Shown: positions 54,825 to 64,000, counted from the stretch's first letter. The stretch: DNA of 64,000 nt from Vespa crabro (GCF_910589235.1 NC_060955.1:19429903-19493902), one strand, 5' to 3'. The notes: generated by a model from the letters alone, not told the origin. Numbers and translations are program-made.

Positions 54825-57800
54825 TTAAAGAATTTCAAAATGATAAATAAATATTTAACTTACTCTGCCGTTCGTAGTATTAAACATTCCGACGGTTCCT
54901 TCATAAGGATTTTGCTGACCATTTTGTCGTCTTAAAGTTTCTTCGTAATATCTCTCATCGTGAGTTTGTGAATTGTGAACTCCTAACGATTGTAAACATT
55001 GAAATGGACCCGTTGGTGGAAATGGACCGGCTGCTTCCGGGGGACTGTAATTTTCGGCTACAGAGGATAAAGTTTGAGATGGACGTCTTTGTTGTTTTGG
55101 AATGCTTAAACCAGATGCACTTGCCAAATCCAAAAGGAACATGGCATTATTTTTCATAATAATATGAGTATCAAACCCACTGGGACTAGTAATTGGTGAT
55201 AAAGGTTTGCTGTCATTATTTTTACTTTTGGATAATCCAGTAATGAAGTTCTTTGCTAATTTATTTTTTCGCACTGTCAAGTATTTTTCTCGGCATGTGT
55301 CACAAATTAAATACCACGAATATCCACCTACACCACCATCTCCACAATTTCCCGCCCATCCAACACAATAATTACCATCACTTTTATATCCCTTTCCTCC
55401 TGCACTCCAACCACAACCAGGATGCATCATTTTCATATGATACGTCACTGGATGTGGAAACATCAATCCACAAAGTTCACAAATAGTTTCACATTCAATA
55501 CCAGTACCAAGACCCTCCGACACATTAGATTTTCCAATTGGCTTCCATTCCTTTTTCTTTCTGCTACCTTTCTTCTCTTTTTCTTTCACTTTATCTTCTC
55601 TTGGTCGTTTCTCTGGTGCTGGACGCTTAGCTAGTTTCATCGTTTGTATCTGAGATATTGGACTTGGTAAAACTGATTGTTGTTCGACTGCTTGTAAGCA
55701 ATTAGTACTAAGTTCTTCCCAGAGAAATACTAAACTCTTCAAGGCCGGTGGAAGGACAGCAACTGTATGAAATTCAGGAAGGGAATCGAGTTTACCACTT
55801 GACTGTATTTCTTCCTTTATCGTTACTTCTTGTTTCTTTCTACTTCGATTTGCATTTGCATTTGCAGCCGAACGAGTTAAAGTTTCTAAGGTGCTAGCTT
55901 GAATATGCAAGTAATTTCCAGCGTTTGTTACTTCTACGGAATGTCTTTGCCTAGCCTTTTGTTCTTGCTTTTCCTTATCATTAGATTGTACCAATGGTTG
56001 TCTAGTAACAACGACGGCTCCTTGTTTTGGTAATGTCGGATGAAATTTAAGAAAACTTGCACAGGCCATTGCGTCGTGAACTATACCTTCATGCCATAGA
56101 AACGCAGCAAAGACTGCTCTTAAACATTCAGCTACAGAAGGACTGATGGCTTCCTTTATTTTATCTTTACTAAGATTTAAAGCTCGCGATGGATTTGGTA
56201 ATTGATGTGCATTAGCTGGTGACATTGCTCGTTTAGCTCTAATCTTGACTACCTTCGTATGATCTCTTTTGCTTAATTTAGGTGAATGACGTTCTTCTTT
56301 TGTTCCTGATGAACCAATACTAAAGTGTCCCTTCATAGCAGTGGTTGCACTTTCTGGACTCGTTTGCGTTTGTGCTTGGGATACTTTTCGTGGACTGTCT
56401 TGAGAATTCTGAGAATATAATAAATATATCGCCTGTTTGTTAATCTCATTTGTCATGATAAAAATTCAAACAAAAAAGAAAAAGATATAATCTTACCACG
56501 CCATCCTTTCTTGGTGTATCAGGTGGTGTCGCTATACTACCTTCTGATCTCATATGCAAAGAACTACAACTTGGACTCGGCGACAAGTCTCGAGTATTTG
56601 CTGTTGTACTGATTCCACTAGGAGATTGAGAAGGATCTTGGGTTAGACTGCTAACCAAAGCACTTGTATCGCTTTGAGTCGATCCTCTTCGTTGCGATGT
56701 GATACTGTCAATCATGCCACCTGAGACTTTATGAAAAATAACTCTTAATCTGATAAGTTTGGGCGGGCGCGAACACCGCGTGATCGTATTTTATAATAAT
56801 CATAATATTTGTAATAATTATTCTTATTTTTCAGCGTGCTATGCGATATCATTATCTCACCTTACTTTCAAGAAACCGTGGACAGTGACAGAGTAATATT
56901 GTTACGAACATTACAATTTGTATTATTGTATAAACTCATAAAGAAACTCGTGCATATTGTTTCGTGCTTTCACCTTACAAACAAAATAATTTAAACCAGT
57001 CTGGTCGTTTCATTATCCGCAAAAAAATGTACGATCGAAATGGAATGATTTCAATGATTATAGAATGAAAGCAGCATCCAAGGTTCTTCGTTAACAACAC
57101 TCATGTTATATTTTCGTGTAGAGTTATCAATGTGTGTTAGCATTCTTACCTAACGGAGAGAGGCCAACGCTTCGGGGGGAGCCGCAGAGCACTGGGCTGC
57201 TACTGATACTGTCCCCCCCTGCTATCAAACACTTCCCACCTGGTAAGTTTTCATTAGTTGAAGAATGTAATGTGATGTGTTACGTATATAAATATTTATA
57301 TCAAAGAATTTGCGAATTTTTAATTACCGATAATTCTTAATAATTTGTAATTACCGATAGGGTGACAATAAAATTAACAAAAATAAGCAAAACGATAAAA
57401 TCTGCTACAAACAAATCATTCACATCAGGTGTAACTACTACTACTGCTACTACCCTCATGCTCTAATATACAAAAAAAGAGAAGAAACCTTTGAAATATT
57501 GACATATAAGTAATATATATATATTATAATATATATATATAAGTAATGTATATATATATATTATATATTATATATACATTATATATATACATTATACATT
57601 ATATATGTATATATAATATATATATATACAATATATATATTATATATACATATAAGTAATATATATATATACATTGCTATGATGTGACCATAATTATTAT
57701 ATACAAAATATTAAGAAATAACAATTTAGCAAGCAACTCTAGCTATAGAGAAACGATCAATACCTGATACAGGGGCACTAGCAGCAGTTATATGTAGATG

Positions 57801-60760
57801 ATTACCGAAACCAATTTGTTGTTGACCGGCTTCAGCTAAGACAAACATTAAATTTTGGATACATCTACTAATCCAAAATGGTATAGTTTTTAAGAACTAT
57901 AGAAAATTGCACTTTAAATTCTAACGTGCTCCAATGAGGCTACGTATTTTTGTTATAATAGAAGCTTTTCCCCATATGCATTACATTAAAGTAAACGAAA
58001 TACCCGTATAATACTATATGATCTTACAAGTCTGAGAACCGAATCTCTCAGCATCAGAAAGGATTCCTTTTTCAGAACAGTTACAGTGCCATAGATCAAA
58101 ATGAAACATAGGTGAAAATATACAAGATCGGTCAAAAAGATTAAAAGATTAAACACAGATTTATACGACAGAAATATACGGCAGTAGGTAATCCTTTGAG
58201 CTAGTAACGAATATTTAATACGTACCGGGTATCGGAACCGGACTAGAGGACGGGCTCTGAAATCGTGGTGACCCACCTTGGGGATTCTTTGGTGATGAAC
58301 TTCTTGACATCCTCCTTGGTGTTTCTGGTGGCGTAGCTCCGTTACCATTCGCACGACTCTCTCCCATGGCTTTTACCAGTTCCTTCACGGATACGCCAAC
58401 GAATTCTGAGAAATCTCTGTATAAAATATACTCTTTAATATTTGTTCAGCTAACTTTTTCAATCGGTTACTTTACGAAGTAGACGAGAAAAATGTTTTTC
58501 AAAGATACTCAAGAGTGTTCTCTTACCTGCCCGGAGAATTTCTTTTCTCGGTATGACTCTTGTCATCTCCTCTCAACCATTTTTGTAAAACGCTAAACTT
58601 TCCACCACCCTCCCTCTCCCGTTCCTTAACGACCCTTTCTTTCGAGTGAGCTTTTGAAAACTTCGGAGAGACGTCGGTCTTGTCCGGTGTGAATCTTTCG
58701 CTTCCTGAAATAGAAAATCAATCGTGGAATACATTAATAAAACTTATTATGATGCCTTTCATATTACAGAAGACGTATACCTGGTGAATCATGCTGATTG
58801 TATGATCCAAAAACAAAGGGATTCGTGTTGCTATTTTCCCCAGACTCTCCCGTACCTGGAGTAAAGTTTTGCGTCGTAAAGTTGAATCCCTCATGACTCA
58901 CGGATGGCACCGAGAAATCAAAACCTTTGTTCTTATGATCCTTCAACTGTACGGATTGATCAGGTAATGCTGCCTTTTTTTCCACTGGATCGGCTTCCGG
59001 TTCTTGCTCGAACTTCATGTACTCCACTCCGTGTTTGTTAATTGCCAGGGACCAAACCTCACTCTCAATACATCGACTTTTGTCGAAGCAATATTTCGTC
59101 GCCGATTCGTCGTCTATACGAGCCCATGCACCCTCGTTATTCGTGAACTGTGAAATGTTTAATGAACGATAAGATTCATCGTATCACTTGAATTATTTTT
59201 TTTCACAAATAATCATAATGCTTACATATTCTAAAATGGTTACTATATTCCCAAGAGCTAACATTCCTACTGGCGCAGCCTTTAAACTTGGTTTGCTTCG
59301 GATATTGTGTCCCGAGGCTCCACATTTCACAACGACCATGTTTTTACCACCCGCCAAACGAACTGACTGCCTCTTACTGAAACGAGGACACACATTGAAG
59401 TACGCGTTAAATCGAGTTATCGAAAGAAAAATATAAAAGTCCTACGTACTCCTCCCCAGGATCTACTCTTTTCCGAAGAATGGTCTCCTTTATGACCTGA
59501 TCTAAAATCGATTTTGGTTCTTCTACTGGAAGTAATAAGGTTTTTCCTAGATGTTGATTGTACTGCAGACACCAAGCTCCTAACTGAGTAGTACTGCAAT
59601 ACTCTTTTATGGTCTCTGCGCTCAATCGCAGCCATACACCGTCGTCGTTGTGTATCTAATCAAACAGAAATCGTAATCGAAATGAAAGTCATTCGACAAT
59701 AATAACAAGAACGAAAAACGGTTAAAAAGATTTACCTCGTCGACAAACGATATGGTACCGTTGATAGGAATAGAACCTATTTGCTCGCTCTGTAAGGAAG
59801 GATGGGCCCTGATTCTTAGCCCAGCACTATTTTTAGAAATAAACTTTCTAACTCTGCTCGGTTGTTGCTGGTGTTTCTTTACGATATTTTGAGCCGGTGG
59901 CTGCATACCTTGAGGAGGTTCTTTCACTTCAACCTTATAATTCTAAACCAAAAGAATCGAAAAATGATGAAGAAGGAATGATCTTGAATAAGTTAGAATG
60001 GAGATAAAAAAATACTTACATCTTCCATATTATAACCATCCACGGTAATCATAAACGAATACCAACCAACTGAAGAAGGTGTCCAGGTGGCACTGTAACT
60101 ACCATCACCGTTTGGTCTAACGAGCATACTCTCGCTGGATCTTTTAAACGTAGGTGACATAAATCTTAATTCTTCGAAGGAATAATTTTCGTAGGCCTTC
60201 ATCATTGTAATCGAGTAGAAACACATTTTATTACTGATTGTTGGCTCGTATGGCACGTCCAAGTTCGGTTGTGGATAGCCACCGAAGGTCAATGGATCAG
60301 GCTGAGAAACTCGACGAATTTTTCTCCCTTGATCCGTACCAGTTATATCCATTTTATCTATAGGAATCGCTTTCACTTCAATCTAAGAAAAAAAAAATAT
60401 ATGTATATATATATATAAACAAAAGAAGAGTAAGATTATTTTGAAAGGATGAATTTCATTTTGTCGTTCTAGATAAGAAGGAGGATCTCGCTAGACAGTA
60501 GTCATTTCGTCATGAATTATCGAAAATTGCTTTTCACCTTCAAACCGGGCACGTGCACAATCTCGCCGTATTGGTCCCTGGTGAGTATGGTTACGATAGC
60601 GGGCCATCCGCATCTCATTTCCTCTCTCGAATAAAGAGCCTCACACTGGGATGGATCCACAAAGCTGTCCGGTTGAAGCCATCTCGCCAGTCTACCACCA
60701 CTCGTGCCGGCCGAACAAGAAACGAAGTCTCTCAAGAAGAGTCGTTCGTTTGAATGACAA
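50035..60760 (-). CDS. hiw: Highwire/MYCBP2 (PAM/Phr1) E3 ubiquitin ligase, C-terminal half; 5' exons outside window
   Basis: 24 exons join in phase: 60760-60538, 60382-60020, 59942-59736, 59655-59450, 59376-59226, 59147-58781, 58704-58527, 58416-58226, 58066-58028 (optional), 57835-57764, 57239-57150, 56720-56497, 56408-54864, 54754-54583, 54501-54116, 54028-53899, 53792-53386, 53310-53196, 53123-52507, 52423-52052, 51966-51742, 51479-50707, 50609-50242, 50150-50035. They encode about 2,510 residues, roughly the second half of a protein of more than 4,600. In order they hold a filamin-type repeat, two SH3b-like repeats, disordered Ser/Pro regions, a Cys/His zinc module, a DOC/APC10-type domain, a RING and the tandem-cysteine domain. 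The ligase restrains synapse growth, partly by destroying the DLK/Wallenda kinase, and promotes axon degeneration. Introns are mostly 70-110 nt, unlike WDR47. The first exon listed starts in phase 2, so upstream exons must exist. Confidence 0.95.
50242..50609 (-). CDS. hiw: hiw exon: tandem-cysteine domain with both relay cysteines
   Basis: This 368-nt exon encodes YAYYVCYKCQKAYYGGEARC and FFCFGTTHFCNPCHDDFQ. By alignment with human MYCBP2, the Cys of GEARC corresponds to the first relay residue C4520 and the Cys of FFCFG to C4572. The Phe after it, the Phe of THF, the His of CH and the Glu of TELVCG correspond to F4573, F4578, H4583 and E4534, which shape the threonine-esterifying site. All are present. 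Confidence 0.96.
50707..51479 (-). CDS. hiw: hiw exon: B-box-like Cys/His cluster and RING
   Basis: This 773-nt exon encodes a Cys/His cluster starting PTCSNHDDGETT, with CNECGNLCAECDRVLHLHRR. The basic/acidic segment EEAIRVDLHEGCGRTKLFWI and more Cys/His pairs (HPCGHICGGVKNEKTCLPCL) follow. The RING comes next: CMICFTEA, CGHVFHLHCC and CPICKVP supply the C-x2-C, C-x-H-x3-H and C-x2-C ligands. It ends with KALMRLEYEGLHK. The RING recruits the ubiquitin-loaded E2. Confidence 0.96.
51521..51561. repeat. (TA)n in a hiw intron
   Basis: About 20 TA units in the 262-nt intron upstream of the B-box-like/RING exon. Confidence 0.95.
51742..51966 (-). CDS. hiw: hiw exon before the C-terminal catalytic region
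   Basis: This 225-nt exon encodes RTPTLWLALSSLCVLDSDHV and ERLSSGQW, conserved in MYCBP2. The donor GTTAGT is unusual but the phase fits. Confidence 0.92.
52052..52423 (-). CDS. hiw: hiw exon, helical region
   Basis: This 372-nt phase 0/0 exon encodes SLLRRILPVIKPETLATVVG and WLRGCMARKLAEVIIQLLKD. Confidence 0.92.
52507..53123 (-). CDS. hiw: hiw exon, end of DOC domain and helical region
   Basis: This 617-nt exon starts with HVVIGLELKGPDNSLRVRQI, then KVFRLITSQVFGKLIQGE and SMVLALSGSSVGQYYLSYQY. It matches MYCBP2 between its DOC domain and RING. Confidence 0.93.
53196..53310 (-). CDS. hiw: hiw exon, DOC-type domain core
   Basis: This 115-nt exon encodes VSNVVFQSGINADEMIKLRT and VGWINCSIT, typical beta strands of the DOC/APC10 fold. 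It is followed by DPRHVVIGLELKGPDNSLRV in the next exon. Confidence 0.92.
53386..53792 (-). CDS. hiw: hiw exon, start of DOC-type domain
   Basis: This 407-nt exon encodes LQHAAIRCWAIRFTPADHMF, then a Ser-rich loop and TSSTETFWESGDED-like sequence (SLTDSSTETFWESGDEDRHK). The last of these is the characteristic opening of an APC10/DOC jelly-roll. Confidence 0.92.
53899..54028 (-). CDS. hiw: hiw exon
   Basis: This 130-nt exon encodes GTREHPLGDLVIAGEAVNPL and LLQTIADLMLLPPP. It ends in phase 1. Confidence 0.9.
54116..54501 (-). CDS. hiw: hiw helical exon
   Basis: This 386-nt exon encodes LLCYPSAALQKLVPSMDQSA and AACRVYAMQALNWLLRSVTQ, an alpha-helical repeat-like part of MYCBP2. Confidence 0.9.
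54583..54754 (-). CDS. hiw: hiw exon after the (TA)n intron
   Basis: This 172-nt exon encodes PLSECPVSESDNE and SMSTGAPWARNSSDG. Its acceptor TTCTTTTCAG directly follows a long TA repeat in a 109-nt intron. Confidence 0.88.
54764..54821. repeat. (TA)n filling half of a 109-nt hiw intron
   Basis: About 29 TA units occupy 58 of the 109 nt between exons 56408-54864 and 54754-54583, ending 9-10 nt before the acceptor on the transcribed strand. Confidence 0.95.
54864..56408 (-). CDS. hiw: hiw largest exon: conserved helical region and Cys/His zinc module
   Basis: This 1545-nt exon encodes 515 residues. The conserved segment AVFAAFLWHEGIVHDAMACA is followed by a zinc-type module with CELCGLMFPHPVTYHMKMMH, PGCGWSAGGKGYKSDGNYC and GNCGDGGVGGYSWYLICDTC, ending REKYL. 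These match the MYCBP2 region between the disordered linker and the DOC domain. A basic Lys/Arg-rich stretch before the module may be a nuclear-type signal. Confidence 0.95.
56497..56720 (-). CDS. hiw: hiw exon, Ser/Thr-rich linker
   Basis: This 224-nt exon encodes a low-complexity Ser/Thr region ending ATPPDTPRKDGV. Such TPP/TPR sites suggest proline-directed phosphorylation. Confidence 0.85.
57150..57239 (-). CDS. hiw: hiw short exon, Ser/Gly-rich
   Basis: This 90-nt exon encodes GKCLIAGGDSISSSPVLCGS and SVGLSPLG. It keeps phase 1-1, like the exons on both sides, so it too could be skipped without a frameshift. Confidence 0.8.
57509..57676. repeat. imperfect AT-rich inverted repeat in a hiw intron
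   Basis: About 165 bp of interleaved TATA, ATAATA and TACATTA units that are largely self-complementary, including several copies of ATATAAGTAAT/ATTATATATA-type blocks. It lies in the 524-nt intron between 57239 and 57764. Confidence 0.85.
57764..57835 (-). CDS. hiw: hiw short exon EAGQQIGFGNHL
   Basis: This 72-nt exon encodes EAGQQIGFGNHLHITAASAP. The acceptor TTTGTCTTAG at 57836-57837 is chosen because an upstream candidate at 57897-57898 gives the wrong phase and a stop. Confidence 0.8.
58028..58066 (-). CDS. hiw: hiw putative 39-nt cassette exon
   Basis: This 39-nt segment between AAAAG and GTAAGA would add ILSDAERFGSQT in frame. Its length is a multiple of three and its phase (1-1) equals that of the flanking junction, so inclusion and skipping both keep the frame. 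The acceptor has only a modest pyrimidine tract. Confidence 0.45.
58226..58416 (-). CDS. hiw: hiw exon, Ser/Pro-rich linker
   Basis: This 191-nt exon encodes DFSEFVGVSVKELVKAMGES and a Ser/Pro-rich end (SPSSSPVPIP). It leaves one base (G), which fits both the 39-nt exon and the exon at 57835. Confidence 0.85.
58527..58704 (-). CDS. hiw: hiw exon, charged linker
   Basis: This 178-nt exon encodes a Lys/Glu-rich linker with KFSVLQKWLRGDD. The acceptor is TTTCAG and the donor GTAAGA. Phases match both neighbours. Confidence 0.85.
58781..59147 (-). CDS. hiw: hiw exon: end of SH3b-like repeat and start of disordered region
   Basis: This 367-nt exon encodes FTNNEGAWARIDDESATKYC, parallel to IHNDDGVWLRL, then EVWSLAINKHGVEYMKFEQE and an Asn/Gly/Ser-rich linker. 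Confidence 0.9.
59226..59376 (-). CDS. hiw: hiw exon: second SH3b-like repeat
   Basis: This 151-nt exon encodes VVVKCGASGHNIRSKPSLKA and GNIVTILEY. It is related to the repeat at 59736-59942. Confidence 0.9.
59450..59655 (-). CDS. hiw: hiw exon between SH3b-like repeats
   Basis: This 206-nt exon starts IHNDDGVWLRLSAETIKEYC and contains AWCLQYNQHLGKTLLLP. It ends in phase 2 with donor GTACGT. Confidence 0.9.
59736..59942 (-). CDS. hiw: hiw exon: first SH3b-like repeat
   Basis: This 207-nt exon encodes SAGLRIRAHPSLQSEQIGSI and NGTISFVDE. It parallels GHNIRSKPSLKAAPVGML two exons later, so the two segments are diverged repeats. Confidence 0.9.
60020..60382 (-). CDS. hiw: hiw exon: filamin-type repeat
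   Basis: This 363-nt exon begins IEVKAIPIDKMDI and contains the signature RPNGDGSYSATWTPSSVGWY followed by SFMITVDGYNME. That is the conserved end of an immunoglobulin-like filamin/ABP280 repeat, as found in MYCBP2. Confidence 0.93.
60538..60760 (-). CDS. hiw: hiw exon with SNERLFLRDF block
   Basis: This 223-nt exon encodes HSNERLFLRDFVSCSAGTSG, RLARWLQPDSFVDPS and YGEIVHVPGLK, matching MYCBP2 just before its filamin repeat. The acceptor is CCTTCTAG. It is the most upstream hiw exon I can place with confidence. Confidence 0.9.
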
Positions 60761-61637
60761 CTAGAAGGAAGAAACGACACGACGATTTCACTTTGCGTTT
60801 GCCGATAATACGAAAGATAAAGAAAATTTCTGAATCTCCTTTTTGTGGGAGAATAAATCAAGGATCAATTTGAGCCAACAAAAATAAGAAAAGAAAAAAG
60901 GGAAAGCAATCTCGGCAAATTGATGATGAACGAAAGTAGCAGGTTCGTTAGAACGAGTTTCAGACCCGCGATATCCTTAATTGGTACTCGCGGACTTATC
61001 CGCTTGAGTAGATCATACCGAGCAGAGGACGATGCTCTTCTACCAGCCAGACAATCGCTGCTTCCCCCGACTTGATCCCATCGGCTCATCCCTAATAAGG
61101 CATAATCACATCGCAATTCTCTTCTCCGTAGCCTCTGACTGTCCCTCACTTACTCTACCTATACTATATTAATGTCAGCTTTCAAATCACCCAATTCGTT
61201 TATAATCGGTACGCCATCGAAAATAAATCTCAGAAGAAACTTTGCTGAGACTGATTTTTCATCAAATTCCATTTCTCAACCGTAACGTAAATCTTAAAAT
61301 ACCATTAAAGAACGCGAGTGACATTAAAAATGAAATTTGTTAGAAAAATGAAAACCGAGAAGTTGACAATTTAAATATTCTATCTTGGTATTCGTCACTT
61401 TTTAAGCTGAATGAACATCCGAAGCACGTACTTTGCCACGAGTGATCATAACAAATAACCCCCGGGTTAGATCCCACGACAAATTTTATTCCGCGTTCCT
61501 TCAAAGTAATACGCGAGGAACAGCAGATCGATGATCGAAACGTGAAAAGCTTTCGGTAGATGCCTCGACGACGACGACAACGTGCGATTCGACGATCGAT
61601 CGTTCGAAATTGACTGTGCGGCTTTAAGGTCGTCGTA

Positions 61638-61676
<39 letters not shown>

Positions 61677-62500
61677 GCTGGCTGACGTATGGTCAGCACG
61701 TGACCATTTCGAAAATGGCCACTTCGACTAGCATCAGGTGCTTCCCAGTTTGAGAAGCACGTTATGAATGAATAGAAGTTGCACATGTGTGTCGCAGACA
61801 TGGAGTAGTTAGACTGAGAGGAAAGAGAATAGGAAACCTGAAGTACGGACACACGCAATTTCTCATGGGAAATTAAATGGTCAGGTTTCTGCTCATAAAG
61901 CGGAGATGTATGAAGGTAAAACGTTTTAGAGAAATGCCGTCCATTATGAAAATTCACGAAGATATTTGGTTCGAAGAATTTAGGTTGAAGGTAGGTTGAG
62001 TCAGTTATACGTGTCGTTCTTATCTGTTATTTATATGCCATTAAACCGATGTTATCTTTCGATGCAAAAAAAAAAGGTCGAAGAATGTAACAAGATCGTA
62101 ATTTCATTTTATTTGGAAAACCTTTTTAGGCAATGCATGTCGCATGCATGTACCTATATACATATATATGTACATGCATTACGTAAATACACATGTCATG
62201 AATACTTTCCATGACATGGAGTACAGAGATAGCAAATACGATCGATTAAGTTTGGTAAACTCGGTCAAGGTTGATCTCGATAGAACATCGGTACACTTTG
62301 GTTCCCTTAGGACCTGTTCGAATACCTGTACCCTTGCGTTCCCATCCACGAACGACTTTCGACAGAAGTCGTGACACGAAACCGGTGTCGGGCAACTCCT
62401 CTCTCCTTCGCAACCATCGCGTCGGTCTTTTATCTTTTAAAAGGCTCTCTCTAAAGCCAGGGAAAGAGTGGCACGACGAGAAAAAGAGAGAAAAAGAGAG

Positions 62501-62537
<37 letters not shown>

Positions 62538-63194
62538 AAGAAAGAGGGAGAAAGAAAGAAAGAAAGAGAAAGATATAGAGAGTAAAGGCAATGACACAGA
62601 CGAAGACAGAGATATGAAGAGAAGAGCAGCAGGCAAGGCACAGTTTCTAGGTGGGGAGGAGACACCGATCGTGCATGCCACCGACCACAGTTTCAAAGCA
62701 ACCTCCGTCATGATCGCGTCAGCTGGCCTTTAGTTAGCCTGCCTCTTCGCCAACGAACCGGCCGCGTGCGTGCCTACTAAAGCGCCCGTTCAAATTCGCC
62801 ACGGATCTTGTGCTTCTTCTATTTCATCATATTGGTGTTAGAGAGTATTATCCTTGAGGTAAAAGGATCATTAGACCGAAAGGAAATTATTGATCAATGG
62901 GGATACTTGGTACTCGCTCGAATTGATCGATCGAATCAATCGATCCAAATGCGATCGATCGAATATCGTCGATCAGTTCTACAATATCCATCCGTTGCCC
63001 TTCATAATTTCTAAGAGCTATGATAGGATCGACGGAACTCCGAGCGCGTCCGATCAAGGACGATCGGCGAGCACGTTCAATGAACTGACGAGTATCCTCG
63101 ATCCTTCTCGTTGTTGTTCTTTGAGGAGGTAGCAAAAAGAAAAGAAGATAGAGGAACGTCGTCGTTGTGGGAAGATAGGGAGAAAGAAAAAAAG
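60761..63194. other. stretch between the hiw exon block and the LRR gene
   Basis: A GC-richer open stretch on the minus strand at about 60,960-61,145 may be another hiw exon, but I could not place a good donor in the needed phase. The rest holds (TC)n at about 61645-61671, (GA)n-type repeats at 62477-62580 and a CpG-rich patch at about 62.70-62.80 kb that is a likely promoter for the plus-strand gene. Confidence 0.5.
62477..62580. repeat. (GA)n/(GAAA)n purine tract
   Basis: About 100 bp of GA and GAAA units 0.6 kb upstream of the LRR start codon. Confidence 0.9.
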
Positions 63195-63401
63195 ATGAGT
63201 GTAAAGAGGAGTGTGTTCGGTGCCCTGGACGGTGGGTCAAAGTGTGATCACGGTGCAATAATATCTATGGTGGTTCTACTGTGCTACGTTGCCTTGTGTT
63301 TAGCTGAAAGTGCGCCAGGGATATGCGCCATGGACGGCTGCAATTGCACCGTCAAGGCACACCGTTGGATTAACGTCAAATGCGTGTTCACTAACGATCA
63401 G
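63195..63401 (+). CDS. first coding exon of a secreted or membrane leucine-rich-repeat protein (partial)
   Basis: The ATG at 63195-63197 opens 69 codons before a CAG|GTGAAA donor. Residues about 21-38 (AIISMVVLLCYVALCLAE) are a signal peptide or anchor preceded by basic residues. Then follow four cysteines (44, 49, 51 and 63) in the spacing C-x4-C-x-C-x11-C, around ICAMDGCNCTVKAHRWINVK. This is the LRRNT cap that precedes extracellular leucine-rich repeats. The repeats themselves must lie beyond the window or in later exons. I cannot name the family member. The gene runs divergently from hiw. Confidence 0.75.
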
Positions 63402-64000
63402 GTGAAAATTTGATAACGTGTTTGCTCGATAATCCTGACTAACCACAAATATGTACATTCATATTCCAAATAATATTTCTAATATTCCTCTTCGAATGTT
63501 TTTTCTTCCATTGAATAACCACTGAACCGATTATCCAATTATTAACATGACAGCAATGATAAATTTTGTAACGAGAATTAAGCTTCATCGTTGTTTTCTA
63601 AATGAAAAAAAAAAAACAAAAACAAAAAAAAAACAAAAAAGATAGACGCGATAAAAAGTAGAGGGTCTTCGTTAAATCGACACAAAGCGATGCCTCACGT
63701 TCCACGAACTATTTTTAACGCGTCCCTAACGCGAACGCGCTAAAGAAATAATTTTTTTCTCCATCTGAATCGTATGCAAAGGGAAACGAAAATAGTAAGT
63801 GTTAATCTTTCTTGCTAGTTTTAACTACGAATAAACATGGAAGGATTCGTAGTATTGTCGACGGCTTTGCAAGTTTCGTGACGCCTACTTTGACTTACGA
63901 AGAACTTGCGTATGCATCGCGCGATGCACTTAACTTTCGTCATTTGAATATCTTCGTCTCCTTTCTTGGAAGCGAGGAATGTCCTTCGGTAAATATTTTC
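63402..64000. other. intron of the LRR gene
   Basis: No coding exon seen. Contains an A-rich run at about 63605-63640 and CpG-containing unique sequence. Confidence 0.55.

Noticed and set aside
57836..57896. A longer version of the hiw exon starting at 57896 (frame with FLKTIPFWISRCIQNLM)
   Set aside because: It looked protein-like, but joining it to the upstream exon in the required phase gives an immediate stop; the acceptor at 57836-57837 restores the frame.
61340..61957. 205-codon minus-strand ORF
   Set aside because: It includes translated (GA)n and has no recognisable domain, splice context or codon bias; treated as chance.
62246..62711. Overlapping ORFs on both strands near 62.3-62.7 kb
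   Set aside because: They arise from the GA/GAAA purine tract; no supporting splice sites or domains.

Overview
This is a window of an insect nuclear genome, most likely hymenopteran (wasp, bee or ant). The evidence is an A+T-rich background without CpG depletion, islands of higher GC around likely first exons, GT-AG introns from about 72 nt to 15 kb, very many simple repeats, and protein matches to deeply conserved animal genes. The species call is an inference. No mobile element, virus, CRISPR array, rRNA or tRNA was recognised by reading.

Region 1 (about 1.07-31.3 kb, minus strand) is the insect orthologue of WDR47 (nemitin), a LisH-CTLH-WD40 microtubule-associated protein. I could join eleven coding exons with every splice phase agreeing, giving 1258 residues against about 920 in human. 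The extra length comes mainly from a single 927-nt Ser/Arg-rich exon. Two places inside the gene look like alternative starts (ATG at 25872-25874 and 20530-20532) that would make products without the LisH-CTLH half. A separate 228-codon ORF (10603-11289) lies on the same strand inside the 15-kb intron. A probable non-coding first exon with a strong donor lies at about 48.8 kb, which would make the transcription unit about 48 kb long.

Region 2 (32,995-34,842, plus strand) is a compact five-exon gene for a 415-residue secreted protein rich in Tyr, Asn, Gln, Pro and Ser that I do not recognise. If the 48.8-kb exon belongs to WDR47, this gene is antisense and nested in WDR47's first intron. From 34.9 to 48.7 kb I see no coding sequence, only AT-rich DNA and microsatellites.

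Region 3 (50,035-60,760, minus strand) is the C-terminal half (about 2,510 residues in 24 exons) of Highwire/PAM/Phr1 (MYCBP2), the giant RING-Cys-relay E3 ubiquitin ligase of synapses and axons. All residues of the esterification machinery known from human MYCBP2 that I could align are present. The N-terminal half (RCC1-like repeats and PHR domains) is not in the window and should lie beyond 64 kb.

Region 4 (63,195-63,401, plus strand) is the first coding exon of a secreted or membrane leucine-rich-repeat protein (signal peptide plus LRRNT cysteine cap). It is divergent from, and probably nested antisense within, the hiw locus. WDR47 acts on axonal and dendritic microtubules and Highwire controls synapse growth and axon degeneration, so two neuronal genes sit in tandem here; nothing in the sequence shows shared regulation.
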